A DNA stretch of 64,000 nucleotides from Macrostomum hystrix (GCA_950097015.1 CATNEN010000024.1:4388501-4452500); one strand, 5' to 3'. Shown: positions 11,831 to 24,085, numbered from the stretch's first letter. Program-made: numbers and translations. Notes: generated by a model from the letters alone, not told the origin.

Positions 11831-12180
11831 ACGACGGGCTCAGGGCTCAGCAGTTTCAGGCAGTCGTTGAGACTGTCTAGCTGTATAACGCCGAGTCTTT
11901 GACCCTGACGGATGCCTTGGAGGTGTTGCTGCTCAATCTGCACGGACCGCGCAGGCGAGGCCAAGGGCGAACGGCGACATTTCCTGACCGGCTTCTGAGT
12001 GATGCTGGCGCCCCGGACCAAGCTGGCGGGCGTGACTTTTGAGGTCGTTGGCCCAGAGACGCGCTCTCTGACGCGCTCCCCTCCCCACTTTCTGGTCACT
12101 GGGAGGAGTTCACTGTTGTTTATCATGAGGCAGCTGAGCAGCGCAGCTGAAGTAGCACCGCTGCCCCCACCACTTCCCAG

Positions 12181-12455
12181 GTGACAAACGATCACGTGGC
12201 CTACAGGTACGAGACTCTGGAGACGCTTGGCCGTGGCTCCTTCGGCCAGGTGGTCCGCGCCATCGATCATCGAACTGGCGGACAGGTGGCGCTGAAGATT
12301 CTGCGAAACTGCAAGCGCTTCCACCGGCAGGCGGCGGTGGAGGTCCGGGTTCTGGACCGGCTGCGCCGACGGCCGGAGTGTAACGGATGCGCTGTGCGGA
12401 TGCTGGATTATTTCAACTTCAGGGGACACGTGTGCATTGTGTTCGAGTTGCTCAG
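12181..12455 (+). CDS. DYRK2: DYRK2-like kinase, ATP-binding lobe exon
   Basis: This exon starts the kinase domain. It reads DHVAYRYETLETLGRGSFGQ (Gly-rich loop), then VALKIL (ATP-anchoring Lys), KRFHRQAAVEVRVLDRL (helix C Glu) and VFELL at the hinge. Class II DYRKs are dual-specificity kinases that autophosphorylate an activation-loop Tyr in cis and then phosphorylate Ser/Thr substrates in cytosol and nucleus. The acceptor follows a strong CCCCCACCACTTCCCAG tract; the donor is CAG/GTGAGT with two bases of a codon carried over. The family assignment to DYRK2/3/4 rests on the combined NAPA region, HCDLKPEN and [14 protein letters not shown] motifs. Overall the gene appears intact through the catalytic domain. 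Confidence 0.92.
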
Positions 12456-12528
12456 GTGAGTTGGGCTGACTGGGCTGAGTTGTATGAGCTTGAAAATATT
12501 TCTTTTAAATACTAAAAGTGATCCACAG

Positions 12529-12667
12529 CATCAACCTGTACGAGCTATCGAAGCGCAACAGTTTCCAGGGCTTCCACCTGAGTCTGGTGCGCCAATTCGC
12601 TCAGCCAATCGTGCGCTGCCTACAGCTGCTGCACTCTGAGGGCATCGTGCACTGCGACCTGAAACCC
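12529..12667 (+). CDS. DYRK2: DYRK2-like kinase, catalytic-loop exon
   Basis: Completes the Ser codon of the previous exon and reads [20 protein letters not shown], then [12 protein letters not shown], the DYRK form of the HRD catalytic loop (HCD). The exon ends phase 0 at CCC/GTGAGC, exactly between KP and EN. Confidence 0.92.
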
Positions 12668-12738
12668 GTGAGCTGCAGCTGCTGACACGTATATCGTTAA
12701 GCTCGTATATTCGCTTAGGCTGTGGGCACTGATCTCTT

Positions 12739-12811
12739 ATATAGTAGTAGTAGTTGTTGTTGTAGTAGTAACAGTAGTAGTAGCAGTAGCAGTGGTAGTA
12801 GTAGTAGCGTA
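12739..12811. repeat. TAG/GTT-type trinucleotide microsatellite
   Basis: A run of TAG, TTG and CAG triplets that ends about 15 bp before the acceptor of the exon at 12827. Length polymorphism could affect branch-point spacing (inference). Confidence 0.85.
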
Positions 12812-12826
12812 ATTCTTCCATTTCAG

Positions 12827-12908
12827 GAGAACATCTTGCTTCAAGCCAAAGGCCACAGCCCTGTCAAAGTGATAGACTTCGGGTCCAGTTGTTTTGTTAA
12901 TCAGCAGA
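12827..12908 (+). CDS. DYRK2: DYRK2-like kinase, DFG exon
   Basis: ENILLQAKGHSPVKVIDFGS then SCFVNQQ: the Asn of the catalytic loop and the metal-binding DFG. Acceptor TTTCAG, donor A/GTGAGT with one base carried over. Confidence 0.92.
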
Positions 12909-12968
12909 GTGAGTTCATTGAATTTTATAAACTTTGTCAACCTGTTTTCGAATTATGAAACAGTCTGA

Positions 12969-14462
<1,494 letters not shown>

Positions 14463-14575
14463 TCCACTATCTACCGAGCAATCAGTCCTTTCTGAGCTTA
14501 TAATTTGATTGCATTGCTATCTTGTCTCTCATCACCCTAATCCCAATGAAAATCCCAATCTAATCCGCACTGCAG

Positions 14576-14692
14576 GCACCCCGCTGTTTCCAGGCGAGAA
14601 TGAGCATGAGCAGCTGGCCTGCATCATGGAGGTGCGCGGCCTCCCGCCTAAGAGCCTACTGGATCGCGCAACCAGATTAAAAGTGTTCTTCA
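14576..14692 (+). CDS. DYRK2: DYRK2-like kinase, C-lobe exon
   Basis: Acceptor CACTGCAG; reads [20 protein letters not shown] and [18 protein letters not shown], matching the CMGC insert region of DYRKs. Donor TTCA/GTGAGT, one base carried over. Confidence 0.9.
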
Positions 14693-15000
14693 GTGAGTCT
14701 TCTTCCTTTACAACCTGTCAAGACAGGTGATAACAAAAGAATTGGCCCACTTTGATGCCCGTGTCAGGTTAACAAAACAGCTAACCGGCTAACAATGGGA
14801 TAATACCTCAGAGGGGATTCCAGATGTCGCGTTTGAAACCAAATGCCAAGGCTAGGGCGTAAAACTATCTCAAACCTTCCATGCTTGACATGAACTTCCA
14901 TGACCTTCCACGCTGACACGCTTTACTGTATGCAGGACCCCCAGTGTCCACCTGACAATGCATCAGCGCCTACCATTTAGCCTAGCCTAGTTTTAACTTT

Positions 15001-15275
15001 TAGCCTAGTCATTAGAGCGTCAGGGGTTCGATTCCTGGCTAGTTTGGAACTACTTGTGTCCATCAGCAAGAAACATTATTTTGCATTGCTTCAACTAACC
15101 CAGCTGTTAAATGGGTAACAGCATTAGCTGGGGTAATTGAGGGTGGGTGTGGCGTCCCCCCAGTCCATGGACTGAACAGCCGTACGCAGCCTTTCAGATG
15201 CGCCGCGCAATAGCTGCGGCTGTGCTGTCCACTGCACATCTGATCCAATTGTGGCATGTGTAATCAATTATTAAA
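15001..15275 (+). mobile_element. SINE family B copy (tRNA-derived), partly deleted head
   Basis: The head reads GCCTAGTCATTAGAGCGTCA then GGGGTTCGATTCC (pol III A and B boxes with the middle of the tRNA-like part missing). The body includes GTCCATGGACTGAACAGC and TGCGCCGCGCAATAGCTG, and the end is GTGTAATCAATTATTA. Other copies lie at 21996, 27295, 47575 (reverse) and 59640 (reverse). Confidence 0.8.
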
Positions 15276-15349
15276 GTTTGTACTCATTGATTAATAACGA
15301 GTTAATTAATAATCCCATTCTTCCCTTCCCTGCCCACCCCATTGCAAAG

Positions 15350-15479
15350 ACTCCAGCGGTCACCCGAAGAACCTCAGCAACAGCAAGGGCAAGACTCGCT
15401 TCCCGAACTCGCGCAGTCTTCAGTCGGCAATAAAGACTGAGGACAAAGACTTCCTAGACTTTGTGTCTCGCTGTATCGA
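15350..15479 (+). CDS. DYRK2: DYRK2-like kinase, penultimate exon
   Basis: Acceptor TTGCAAAG; reads SSGHPKNLSNSKGKTRFPNS, then KDFLDFVSRCI. The donor GA/GTAAGT leaves two bases. It corresponds to the variable loop and helix H of the DYRK C-lobe. Confidence 0.85.
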
Positions 15480-15557
15480 GTAAGTGATCAACATATAAAA
15501 TACTCACATTGAAGGCAATCAATTAAAATTTTCCGCAACTGACCCGACAAACGCCAG

Positions 15558-15678
15558 ATGGGAACCAGGAAACCGACTGACCTCACAACAGGCCTCAGAA
15601 CATCCTTGGCTGAAGGAGACAAAAACTAGACAGACGAGTGTTGCTGAGTCGCAAGGTAACTTTTGGAATGATCAGTAA
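15558..15678 (+). CDS. DYRK2: DYRK2-like kinase, last exon
   Basis: Acceptor ACGCCAG; completes Glu and reads WEPGNRLTSQQASEHPWLKE, the invariant end of the kinase domain. It is followed by a short polar tail and TAA at 15676-15678. An AAG/GTAACT within the tail could be an alternative donor to an unseen exon. Confidence 0.85.
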
Positions 15679-15716
15679 TATCTGCCTATATATTAAAAAA
15701 GAAATAAAAATAATTG

Positions 15717-16050
15717 CAGGAGGGCTGTGGTCACTATCACATCATTTGGTGACACTAGACCCACAGCCAGCGAGGAGGCAATTCTGCCCATTCCACTGAC
15801 TCCTGAGCACACACGCACACAGATACTGTACGCAGGCATACACTCACACAGGTGTGGCAGTGTACACCTGGCCTGACTTTCTCAACGTAAGGCAGAGTAC
15901 ACTCAATGGTGTAAATTAATTTACACGACAAGCCTCTAAGTCTTCTCTCTGCGGCTGCGCCCCTAGCAAACGAGGCCTCGCGGTGAAATCGAGCTCAGGT
16001 ACCTTGGTGCGAGAAGCCAACGCGTTCGACCGCTCTGCCACTAACCCTTG
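15717..16050 (-). mobile_element. SINE family A copy (Leu/Ser-type tRNA-derived)
   Basis: Minus-strand head near 16040-15970 reads GTGGCAGAGCGGTCGAACG and GAGCTCGATTTC (A- and B-box like). The body carries ATCATTTGGTGACACTAGAC, GCCAGCGAGGAGGCAATTC and GACTCCTGAGCACACACG. The same body occurs at 46090, 60893 and (opposite strand) 28550. Confidence 0.75.
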
Positions 16051-16137
16051 TCATCTTACTCGTACTACTCGAGTTGTAAAGTCTAGTAGTAGTAGTCGCA
16101 TTTTTAGCAATTCTACTATTACTTGTCGTAGTTAAGT

Positions 16138-16300
16138 TATGCGGTCGAGCGGCGGAGTGGAAACCACTCTCGCACTGAGGTCGCCGAGCTCAAATTCGCG
16201 GCGAGGCCGAAGACGAAGGCGCGGAGAGGAGGCGTGGAGTCTTGCCCATCAATGTTGAAAACCTGGGCGAGCTAATGGAAATTTCCACTTTTACTTCAGA
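16138..16300 (+). mobile_element. SINE family A head, opposite orientation
   Basis: GCGGTCGAGCGGCGGAGTGG then GAGCTCAAATTCGCGGCG resemble the same tRNA-derived head on the plus strand, about 90 bp from the reverse copy, giving a head-to-head pair. The body after it is short and diverged. Confidence 0.5.
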
Positions 16301-16674
16301 TGGAACTCAATGTCAGCCGCAGCCAGCAGATCCACAGGCGAGCGAGCAGCTTTCGGTGCAGCTTCCAAGAATCGGCTAAAAGAAATCTCAGCAAAATAAA
16401 GTCGATTGCTTTAGAAATTGATCCAGTCGCGATATTTTTAACTGATAAAAAATTAGACAGCAAAGCACGCAGTTAGACTTAATGCCTAAATTGTATTACC
16501 TAATCTTATATTATGTACTCGCGCAGTATAAGTATAACATGTACTAATAAATGATGTATTCAACTTTTATGTTGTAGCAGCCACTTTCGATTCTTAGAAT
16601 CTTGAAGTAGCATTGAGCCATGTTGGTGGCACTAAGTTTTGGTCCGACAGCAAAATTTGACAGGTCGACTGTTA

Positions 16675-17310
16675 GACTGCGAAAGCCAAGCTGTTAGACA
16701 GCGATGGCCAATCTGTTAGACAGCTAATCCCAACCTGTTAGAAACGAAATTCCAACCTGTTAGGCAGGTAATATCAACCTGTTAGACTGGGAATCCCAAC
16801 CTGTTAGACAGGGAATCCCAACCTTTTAGACTGGGAATCCCAACCATACAGGGAATCCCAACCTGTTAGACAGGGAATCCCAACCTGTAAGGCAGGGAAT
16901 CCCAACCTGTTAGACAGGGAATCCCAACCATACAAGGAATCCCAACCTTTAAAGACTGGGAATCCCAACCATACAGGGAATCCCAACCTGTTAGACAGGG
17001 AATCCCAACCTGTAAGGCAGGGAATCCCAACCTGTTAGACAGGGAATCCCAACCATACAAGGAATCCCAACCTGTTAGACTGGGAATCCCAACCTGTAAG
17101 GCAGGGAATCCCAACCTGTTATACAGGGAATCCCAACCTGTTAGACTGGGAATCCCAACCTGCAAGGCAGGGAATCCCAACCTATTAGACAGGGAATCCC
17201 AACCTATTAGACAGGGAATCCCAACCTATTAGACAGGGAATCCCAACCTATTAGACAGGGAATCCCAACCTATTAGACAGGGAATCCCAACCTATTAGAC
17301 AGGGAATCAT
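16675..17310. repeat. minisatellite, ~22-bp unit with 17-18-bp short form
   Basis: About 30 copies built on GTTAGACAGGGAATCCCAAC. Short monomers (CATACAGGGAATCCCAAC) and GTAAGGCAGGGAATCC variants recur together as a larger repeating block. The last seven copies (CTATTAGACAGGGAATC) are homogeneous. GGGAATCCC is a perfect 9-bp palindrome-like core. Confidence 0.93.
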
Positions 17311-17773
17311 TTATTAGAAATTAGAAACTGCAGTTTCCCAGTCATACTGATTGTTAGAGCGTCTTCGTGTCCAGACACCTGGCTCATCCTATTGTTTTCA
17401 TGTAACTTGCCTTTTTCAGACGACGTGCCCTAAGTGGCATGAGACACTCACCAGTCACACAAATATCAGCCGTAGAACAATCATTATTTTATTGCTTCAT
17501 TGCTGTTCAGAAAACACTTTAAACTTTTTAATTTAACACCCGCTTTTTAACCGCGGTATACTAATTCCGCAGTCACGCAACCTATTTGAATTGCTCAAAT
17601 TTGGCTCCCATCAATTTCGGAAGTGTTTCACATCCGATCCTCAAGGAGACCAATTGTGTACAGTTTCAATTTAACTTTGCTACCTGTTGTCTGCTATCGA
17701 GTTGCTTGCGATTAATAAATTGCTTTTTGCAAGAATTAAACAGAAACAGTTAATTGTTAAACCTGAATTAATT

Positions 17774-18640
17774 GTGCGGGGTGGCTGTGAGGGGATACAG
17801 GTGTGGGGTGGCTGTGAGTGAATACAGGTGTGGGGTGGCTGTGAGGGGATACAGGTGCGGGGTGGCTGTGAGGGGATACAGGTGCGGTGTGGCTGTGAGG
17901 GGATACAGGTGTGGGGTGGCTGTGAGTGAATACAGGTGTGGGGTGGCTGTGAGTGAATACAGGTGTGGGGTGGCTGTGAGTGAATACAGGTGTGGGGTGG
18001 CTGTGAGGGGATACAGGTGTGGGGTGGCTGTGAGTGAATACAGGTGTGGGGTGGCTGTGAGGGGATACAGGTGTGGGGTGGCTGTGAGGGGATACAGGTG
18101 TGGGGTGGCTGTGAGGGGATACAGGTGCGGGGTGGCTGTGAGTGAATACAGGTGTGGGGTGGCTGTGAGGGGATACAGGTGTGGGGTGGCTGTGAGTGAA
18201 TACAGGTGCGGGGTGGCTGTGAGTGAATACAGGTGCGGGGTGGCTGTGAGGGGATACAGTTGCGGGGTGGCTGTGAGGGGATACAGGTGTGGGGTGGCTG
18301 TGAGTGAATACAGGTGCGGGGTGGCTGTGAGGGGATACAGGTGTGGGGTGGCTGTGAGTGAATACAGGTGCGGGGTGGCTGTGAGGGGATACAGGTGTGG
18401 GGTGGCTGTGAGTGAATACAGGTGCGGGGTGGCTGTGAGTGAATACAGGTGCGGGGTGGCTGTGAGGGGATACAGGTGCGGGGTGGCTGTGAGGGGATAC
18501 AGGTGCGGTGTGGCTGTGAGGGGATACAGGTGTGGGGTGGCTGTGAGTGAATACAGGTGCGGGGTGGCTGTGAGTGAATACAGGTGCGGGGTGGCTGTGA
18601 GGGGATACAGGTGTGGGGGGGTGGCTGTGAGTGGACGCAG
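17774..18640. repeat. minisatellite, 27-bp unit
   Basis: About 32 copies of a 27-bp unit containing GGGGTGGCTGTGAGGGGATA. Three binary variant sites (GTGGG/GCGGG; GAGGGGA/GAGTGAA; rare CAGTTG) make it mapping-informative. Because the period is nine codons, long ORFs are open on both strands; these are not genes. Confidence 0.95.
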
Positions 18641-20183
18641 GAAGTAGAAGTGCAGAAAGGCTAAGTTTCAAATTAGTTAAACCTTTGCGTACTTGCGTTG
18701 CCAACGCAGCTTTTGGCTGATCGAAGGCAATGTAAATATTGCTTATATAATATATATTTCACTAAGACTTTATTGGTAGCACAGGTTAGGCATTAGTAAG
18801 TTATATAAAAAAAGCATCTTGTGATTTCAATGGCCATATAAAAAGCTAGCGAATATAGATAAGCAACCTAGCAAAGCTCGCACAATATGCTCAGCAACAT
18901 CAGTAATCGAGAGGCGATTGGAAAATAATGTTGGTGAATTTAGGTCGGCCTGAAAGGAATTTCGACAATAAATACGAGCTACGACAACTACAGTCAGACT
19001 CTTCACGGATGGGATTTTAAGTTCGAAGCAAACCTATTAAATTGTGTGAGACAATACACATTGTTGTAATTGCGAGAGTATATGCAGATAATACAGCCAC
19101 CACTTGGCATTGGGACACTTTGATGATTTAGAAGCCTATTTACTTTAGTGCTTAAAGTCAATTAGTAGAATCTATCATTTGGACAAATCAGAACAGGACC
19201 TGGTGTTAGGGGTGTGAGAGAAATTTATAGCTTCCACATGTCAGCCAATAGGAAAAAAATCATGGGTTTTGCGTGCGCTAACTTTCAATTTCCGATAAGA
19301 ACAAGATTTGGGACTGTGTGTGCTATTTTTAGCTTCCTTGGAAAAATCTTGGGTTTTAGGTTCCCGACTTTCAGATTGGGTTGTGCTATTTTTAGCTTCC
19401 TCGTGTCGACCAATAAGAATAAGATTTAGGGGGTGTTATTTTTAGCCAGAACTGGAGAATGAATCAGTATATGTACGATGCAGCCATATTTTTGGTATAA
19501 AAATGTCCTAGTTGCGCATTTTATGAAGCAATAGACTGAGACAGCCAAACAAGCTGTAAAAGCAAAGAAATAAAATCCCAAATCCATAGCAATTTTCGCA
19601 CAGAACATACATCCAGGGAAGTTTAACATTAGTTGGTATTTCTTTACAAAATATCTAATATGCACAAGATACCTATAGTTAGTAGCTGTCGGAAATGCTT
19701 CCTCCAGAACTCCTTCTCGTCGTTTCCTTCGACTCTCCTCTTTTCTCTCTTGCTCACCAACTAGTTAATCAGTACGTTTCACTGCACTTTAATTGTTTCG
19801 CTTTCTATCGTCCTTTTAGCCCATAGACTACGCATCCTGCCCGCCCCTTGTTACTCAATCGTTGTCTATGTTTCTAATTCCTTTCTCGGTACAGTTCCCC
19901 TTTAGTTGCTTCTAGTGCGCACTAAGCCCACAAGAGCTTCGAACCAAATACTTTCAATATACAAGTCAAATACAAGCAAAGAAGTTTTGTCCCAAGCGAC
20001 AGTAGCATAGCAAGGGTTTGAACTCCGCTTTCCCAGCACTCTCTTGTGCGAGTCAACAAGAAAATGAATAATGTAAAAAAGCAGTAAAAAGTTAACAGAG
20101 CAGTAACACATCGGACACGGTAAAGTGTTGATAGCGCCGAAAAAAAACGAAGTCCTACAGTTCTTCCCCACCTCAACTCATGG
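18641..20183. other. no gene recognised; diverged local repeats
   Basis: 19205-19440 contains two or three diverged copies of a block with GTGCTATTTTTAGCTTCC and AATAAGAATAAGATTT. Otherwise nothing recognisable. The putative bestrophin stop codon is at 20184. Confidence 0.45.
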
Positions 20184-20522
20184 CTAGGCTTTTGCAGTCA
20201 GCGGAATTGACGCACCCGCCTGATGAGGGTCGCTCCCGCCGCCGCCATTGTGCTCGCGTCGTCTCTGAACTTCGTTGGCATCGCCGCGACAGAGCAGGAA
20301 GTCGCGCACAGTCTCCCAACGGGTCTTCTCCACAGCGAACGGTGCGAGCATGTCGATGGGATCTGGCGGCTCCACTGCTGAGAATTCCATCTCGGCTGCC
20401 TCTAAGTATTCGAATAAGTTGTCGGTTTCAAAGCCGGGAGCCTTCTTAATCCACTCCATGGAGGGCTCGGAGAGGCCCTCGGGAAACGTGATGGCCTGGC
20501 CCTCGGCGCAGCGCGATGAGAT
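20184..20522 (-). CDS. BEST: putative bestrophin C-terminal exon
   Basis: On the minus strand a GC-rich open segment follows acceptor CACACCGCAG and runs 112 codons to TAG. It reads EWIKKAPGFETDNLFEYLEA, then EPPDPIDMLAPFAVEKTRW, and ends in a Gly-rich basic tail. It starts in phase 0, as required if exon 5 ends after codon 36. Bestrophin C-termini are poorly conserved, so membership rests on strand, phase and position. It could instead belong to an unrelated gene. Confidence 0.45.
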   Translation of the reverse strand: MSSRCAEGQAITFPEGLSEPSMEWIKKAPGFETDNLFEYLEAAEMEFSAVEPPDPIDMLAPFAVEKTRWETVRDFLLCRGDANEVQRRREHNGGGGSDPHQAGASIPLTAKA

Positions 20523-20571
20523 CTGCGGTGTGGGGCGACAACAGCGGTGTCACAGAACAACCTGGCACGAC

Positions 20572-21535
20572 GCTACGAAGGATTTGGGGTGACGCCACGA
20601 AGGATTTGGGGGGACGCCACGATGGATTTGGGGGATGTCGCATTGGATTTGGGGGATGCCACGATGGATTTGGGGCCGCCAAGATGAATTTGGGGACGAC
20701 ACGAAGGATTTGGGAGAGGCCACGGTTTATTTGGGGATGGTACGATGGATTTGGGGGGCGCCAAGATGGATTTGGGGGCTAAGATGGATTTTGGGGCTAA
20801 GATGGATTTTGGGGCTAAGATGGATTTTGGGGCTAAGATGTATTTTGGGGCTAAGATGGATTTGGGGACGCCACGATGGATTTGGGTTGACGCCACGATG
20901 GATTTGGGGACGCCACGATGGATTTGGAAGATGTCACGATGGATTTAGGGTGACGCCACGATGGATTTGGGGATGCCACGATGGATTTGTGGACGCCAAG
21001 ATAGATTTGGGGGACGCCACGATGGATTTGTAGGACGCCAGTATGGATTTGTGGGATGTCGCGATGGATTTGGGGTGACGCCACGATGGATTTGGGGACG
21101 CCACGATGGATTTGGGGGACGCCAAGATGGATTTGTAGGACGCCACTATGGATTTGGGGGGGCGCCAAGACGGATTTGGGGGCGCCAAGATGGATGCGGG
21201 GACGCCACGATGGATCTGGGGACGCCACGATGGATTTGGGGGACGCCAAGATGGATTTGTAGGACGCCACTATGGATTTGGGGGGGCGCCAAGACGGATT
21301 TGGGGGCGCCAAGATGGATGCGGGGACGCCACGATGGATCTGGGGACGCCACGATGGATTTGGGGGACGCCAAGATGGATTTGTAGGACGCCACTATGGA
21401 TTTGGGGGGGCGCCAAGACGGATTTGGGGGCGCCAAGATGGATGCGGGGACGCCACGATGGATCTGGGGACGCCACGATGGATTTGGGGGACGCCACGAT
21501 GGATTTGGGACGCAACGACGGATTTGGGAGCGCTA
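20572..21535. repeat. minisatellite, ~20-21-bp unit with 124-bp higher-order repeat
   Basis: Monomers based on GCCACGATGGATTTGGGG. A subregion near 20780-20860 uses an 18-bp GGGGCTAAGATGGATTTT form. A block containing TTTGTAGGACGCCACTATGG recurs at 21135, 21259 and 21383, i.e. every 124 bp, so six-monomer blocks were amplified. The array begins about 50 bp upstream of the acceptor of the putative last bestrophin exon. Confidence 0.93.
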
Positions 21536-21995
21536 GGCAACCGAAAAAGTCGAGGCTGAATCCATCAGACGTTGTCAACTTAAAACAAATTTAGTTCAAC
21601 TAAAGATTTGTATTTTTAATGCTTTCCGTTTTAGCTTCATTGTGCCCGAGCGATGGTCCCTTGCAATGCCAGTCAAAGCGATAAAGCGATAGAGTCCAGA
21701 GTACAGTGCTTCTTCTGTCGCTTGAAGCTTATCTTCAACGCAGCGTTATCACTGTTCTGCGAATATTTAGTCAAACTCAATCTCGAGCTTGGACTGTATT
21801 AAATTTCAGTTTATTCAAAACTATAGCTCTCCTCCAGTATAGCAGGGTCAGTACTGCTAATTGAAACTAACTTTTTTCATTGGTATTTTGACTCGTACTA
21901 GCATTCCTGCAGCACAGGTTGAACTAGCCCTGATTGACAGGCCATTTCATAGAGATAGGGATTGCTAGACCAGTGCTAGAGGCATTGTAAGAGGT

Positions 21996-22275
21996 TTGTA
22001 GCCTAGTGGTTAGGGCGTCGGACTCACGACTTAAAGGCCGGGGGTTCGATTCGCGACTCCACTGGAACAAGTTGTGTCCTTTGGCAAGACACTTAACTCT
22101 GCATTGCTTACCATTCACCCAGCTGTTCAATGGGTACCAACAAAAGCTGGAGTAACTGAGGGTGGGTGTGGCGTCCCCCCAGTCCATGGACTGAGCAGCC
22201 GTACGCAGCCTTGAAATGCGCCGCGCAATAGCTGACCAAAGTGTGGCAGGTGTAATCAATTATTTCTATTATTAG
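21996..22275 (+). mobile_element. SINE family B copy inserted in a minisatellite
   Basis: Full-length head GCCTAGTGGTTAGGGCGTCG, then GGGGGTTCGATTC (B box), GTCCATGGACTGAGCAGC in the body and GTGTAATCAATTATT at the end. One copy of the neighbouring 22-bp unit lies left of it (about 21960-21987) and the rest of the array lies right, so it interrupts or seeded the array. Confidence 0.85.
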
Positions 22276-22912
22276 ACCAGTGCTAGAGCGATTGCTAGAC
22301 CAGTGCTAGAGCGATTGCTAGACCAGTGCTAGAGGCTTTGCTAGACCAGTGCTAGAGGCTTTGCTAGACCAGTGCTAGAGCGATTGCTAGACCAGTGCTA
22401 GAGGCTTTGCTAGACCAGTGCTAGAGCGATTGCTAGACCAGTGCTAGAGCGATTGCTAGACCAGTGCTAGAGGCTTTGCTAGACCAGTGCTAGAGCGATT
22501 GCTAGAACAGTGCTAGAGGCATTGCTAGACCAGTGCTAGAGCGATTGCTAGAACAGTGCTAGAGGCTTTGCTAGACCAGTGCTAGAGGCTTTGCTAGAAC
22601 AGTGCTAGAGCGATTGCTAGACCACTGCTAGAGGCTTTGCTAGACCACTGCTAGAGGCATTGCTAGAGGCATTGCTAGAGGCATTGCTAGAAGCATTGCT
22701 AGACCACTGCTAGAGGCATTGCTAGAGGCATTGCTAGAAGCATTGCTAGACCAGTGCTAGAAGCATTGCTAGACCAGTGCTAGAGGCATTGCTAGACCAG
22801 TGCTAGAGGCATTGCTAGACCAGTGCTAGAGGCATTGCTAGACTATTGCTAGAGGCATTGCTAGAGGCATTGCTAGACCACTGCTAGAGGCATTGCTAGA
22901 GGCATTGCTAGA
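22276..22912. repeat. minisatellite, 22-bp unit and 11-bp half unit
   Basis: About 29 copies of ATTGCTAGACCAGTGCTAGAG-type monomers. In the right half the ACCAGTGCTAG part is dropped in places, leaving AGGCATTGCTAG 11-mers. It lies immediately after bestrophin exon 5. Confidence 0.93.
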
Positions 22913-22985
22913 CCATGTGCAGGAATGTAGGGGGGCTGCTAAACAGATTTCTTTTTCTCCTGTCTTCCACCCCGGCACAACGAAC

Positions 22986-23093
22986 CTCGAGATTGTAGTC
23001 CAGGATTTCAGACGTGTGAAAATCCTCGTCGTCATCGCCAAACGGGTTCATGACGCACATGGCCACTTTTAGCCAGCCCATTAGGAATAGAAA
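22986..23093 (-). CDS. BEST: bestrophin exon 5
   Basis: Acceptor TCATTTCAG; reads FLFLMGWLKVAMCVMNPFGD then DDEDFHTSEILDYNLE. NPFGDDDEDF is the acidic calcium-clasp signature of bestrophins. By family convention an intron falls after NLE/Q, but the donor there (GAG/GTTCGT) is weak. If not spliced, the frame runs to a TAG at about 22912 inside the array. Confidence 0.85.
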
Positions 23094-23165
23094 CTGAAAT
23101 GACAGAGTGACGTCATAGTCTATGGCACAACTATCGAACAAGCAGTAAGTAAATTACTAGTTTAC

Positions 23166-23354
23166 CTGGAAGACGGTGAACACAGGAAAGAACATGTCGA
23201 TGACTTCGCCATGGTTGTCCTTGTTGCCAATAGAGATTGGCGACACGGTCACGTTTCTTTCTGCGCTGAGTTGCTGGGCTGTCCATTTAGGATTGACAAA
23301 CTGCTGGCTGAACAACTGCAGCAGGAAGTAGCTGTACACCGCTATGATAACTAC
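23166..23354 (-). CDS. BEST: bestrophin exon 4
   Basis: A 63-codon exon, phase 0 at both ends, acceptor CCTGACAG and donor CAG/GTAAAC. It reads VVIIAVYSYFLLQLFSQQFV and later EVIDMFFPVFTVFQ, the membrane helix and following strand that precede the GWLKVA helix in bestrophins. A polar insertion (SAERNVTVSPISIGNKDN) replaces the usual short loop. Confidence 0.9.
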
Positions 23355-23474
23355 CTGTCAGGTAGGGATTAATTAATTAATTAATTAATAGCTTTCTTCG
23401 CACATTAATTTACTGAGCGCAACCAACGTGCTGAACACACTACTTCGCTACTGAATCTGGTCATCTTTGATTGG

Positions 23475-23705
23475 CTAATCATTATGCAATCTGATTGGCT
23501 AGTGTTTGTGTTAATCTATGATTGGCTAAAGATTGAGTTTTATCTCTACTGATTGAGTTAATCTCTGATTGGCTACTTGTTAAGATGATCTCTGATTGGC
23601 TACTGGTTAAGATGATCTCTGATTGGCTACTGGTTAAGATGATCTCTGATTGGCTACTGGTTAAGATGCTCTCTGATTGACTACTGGTTAAGATGATCTC
23701 TGATT
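23475..23705. repeat. short minisatellite, 27-bp unit, in bestrophin intron
   Basis: About five good copies of TGATTGGCTACTGGTTAAGA plus ATCTC from 23580 on, preceded by diverged TGATTGGCTA copies. CTGATTGGCTA contains a CCAAT-box-like core on the reverse strand. It ends about 50 bp from exon 3's donor. Confidence 0.85.
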
Positions 23706-23752
23706 GGTGTTTAAATTTGTGTAAAAATACGAAACTTCAAGCCGAGACCCAC

Positions 23753-24085
23753 CTGAGTGTACACGAGCGGTATCATGACGTCATTATAGATGATGAGAGT
23801 CTGCATGGTGCCGCGCACCTCCTCGATCTCCTCAATCAGCATGACCATGGAGCGCGGGTCACAGAAGCCGTGCATCATGGCCTTCTTGCACAGCAGCGCC
23901 GCCCACTGCAGCGGCAGCCAGAAGTCGGGCACGTACTTCTTCTGGTACTTGTTCTTGTACTCGCCCTCGGCACGGACAAACGCTTCGATCTCAGCCTCGG
24001 TGACCAGCTTGCGAAAGTGCAGCTTCACCCGGGGACACTTGTTGATGCTCTCCAGGAGGCCGCGAACTCCTTTCTCGTCTTGCAC
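23753..24085 (-). CDS. BEST: bestrophin exon 3
   Basis: A 111-codon exon, phase 0 at both ends (acceptor ACCACAG, donor CAG/GTGGGT). It contains KYVPDFWLPLQWAALLCKKA, HGFCDPRSMVMLIEEIEEVR and IPLVYTQ, matching the bestrophin cytosolic helices and the VPLVYTQ segment leading into the third membrane helix. Its N-terminal 35 codons are longer than in typical vertebrate bestrophins. Confidence 0.9.

Noticed and set aside
11770-12429. 219-aa minus-strand ORF
   Set aside because: Antisense to the kinase exon at 12181-12455 over much of its length; only the part below about 11830 shows LINE-like coding in another frame.
17757-18704. His/Pro/Ser-rich 315-aa ORF and its antisense 291-aa partner
   Set aside because: 27-bp repeat artefact; nine-codon period on both strands.
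20573-21594. Family of 60-150-aa ORFs of repeated DLG/PRWIW or KSIVAS
   Set aside because: Frames of the 20-21-bp array, overlapping on both strands.
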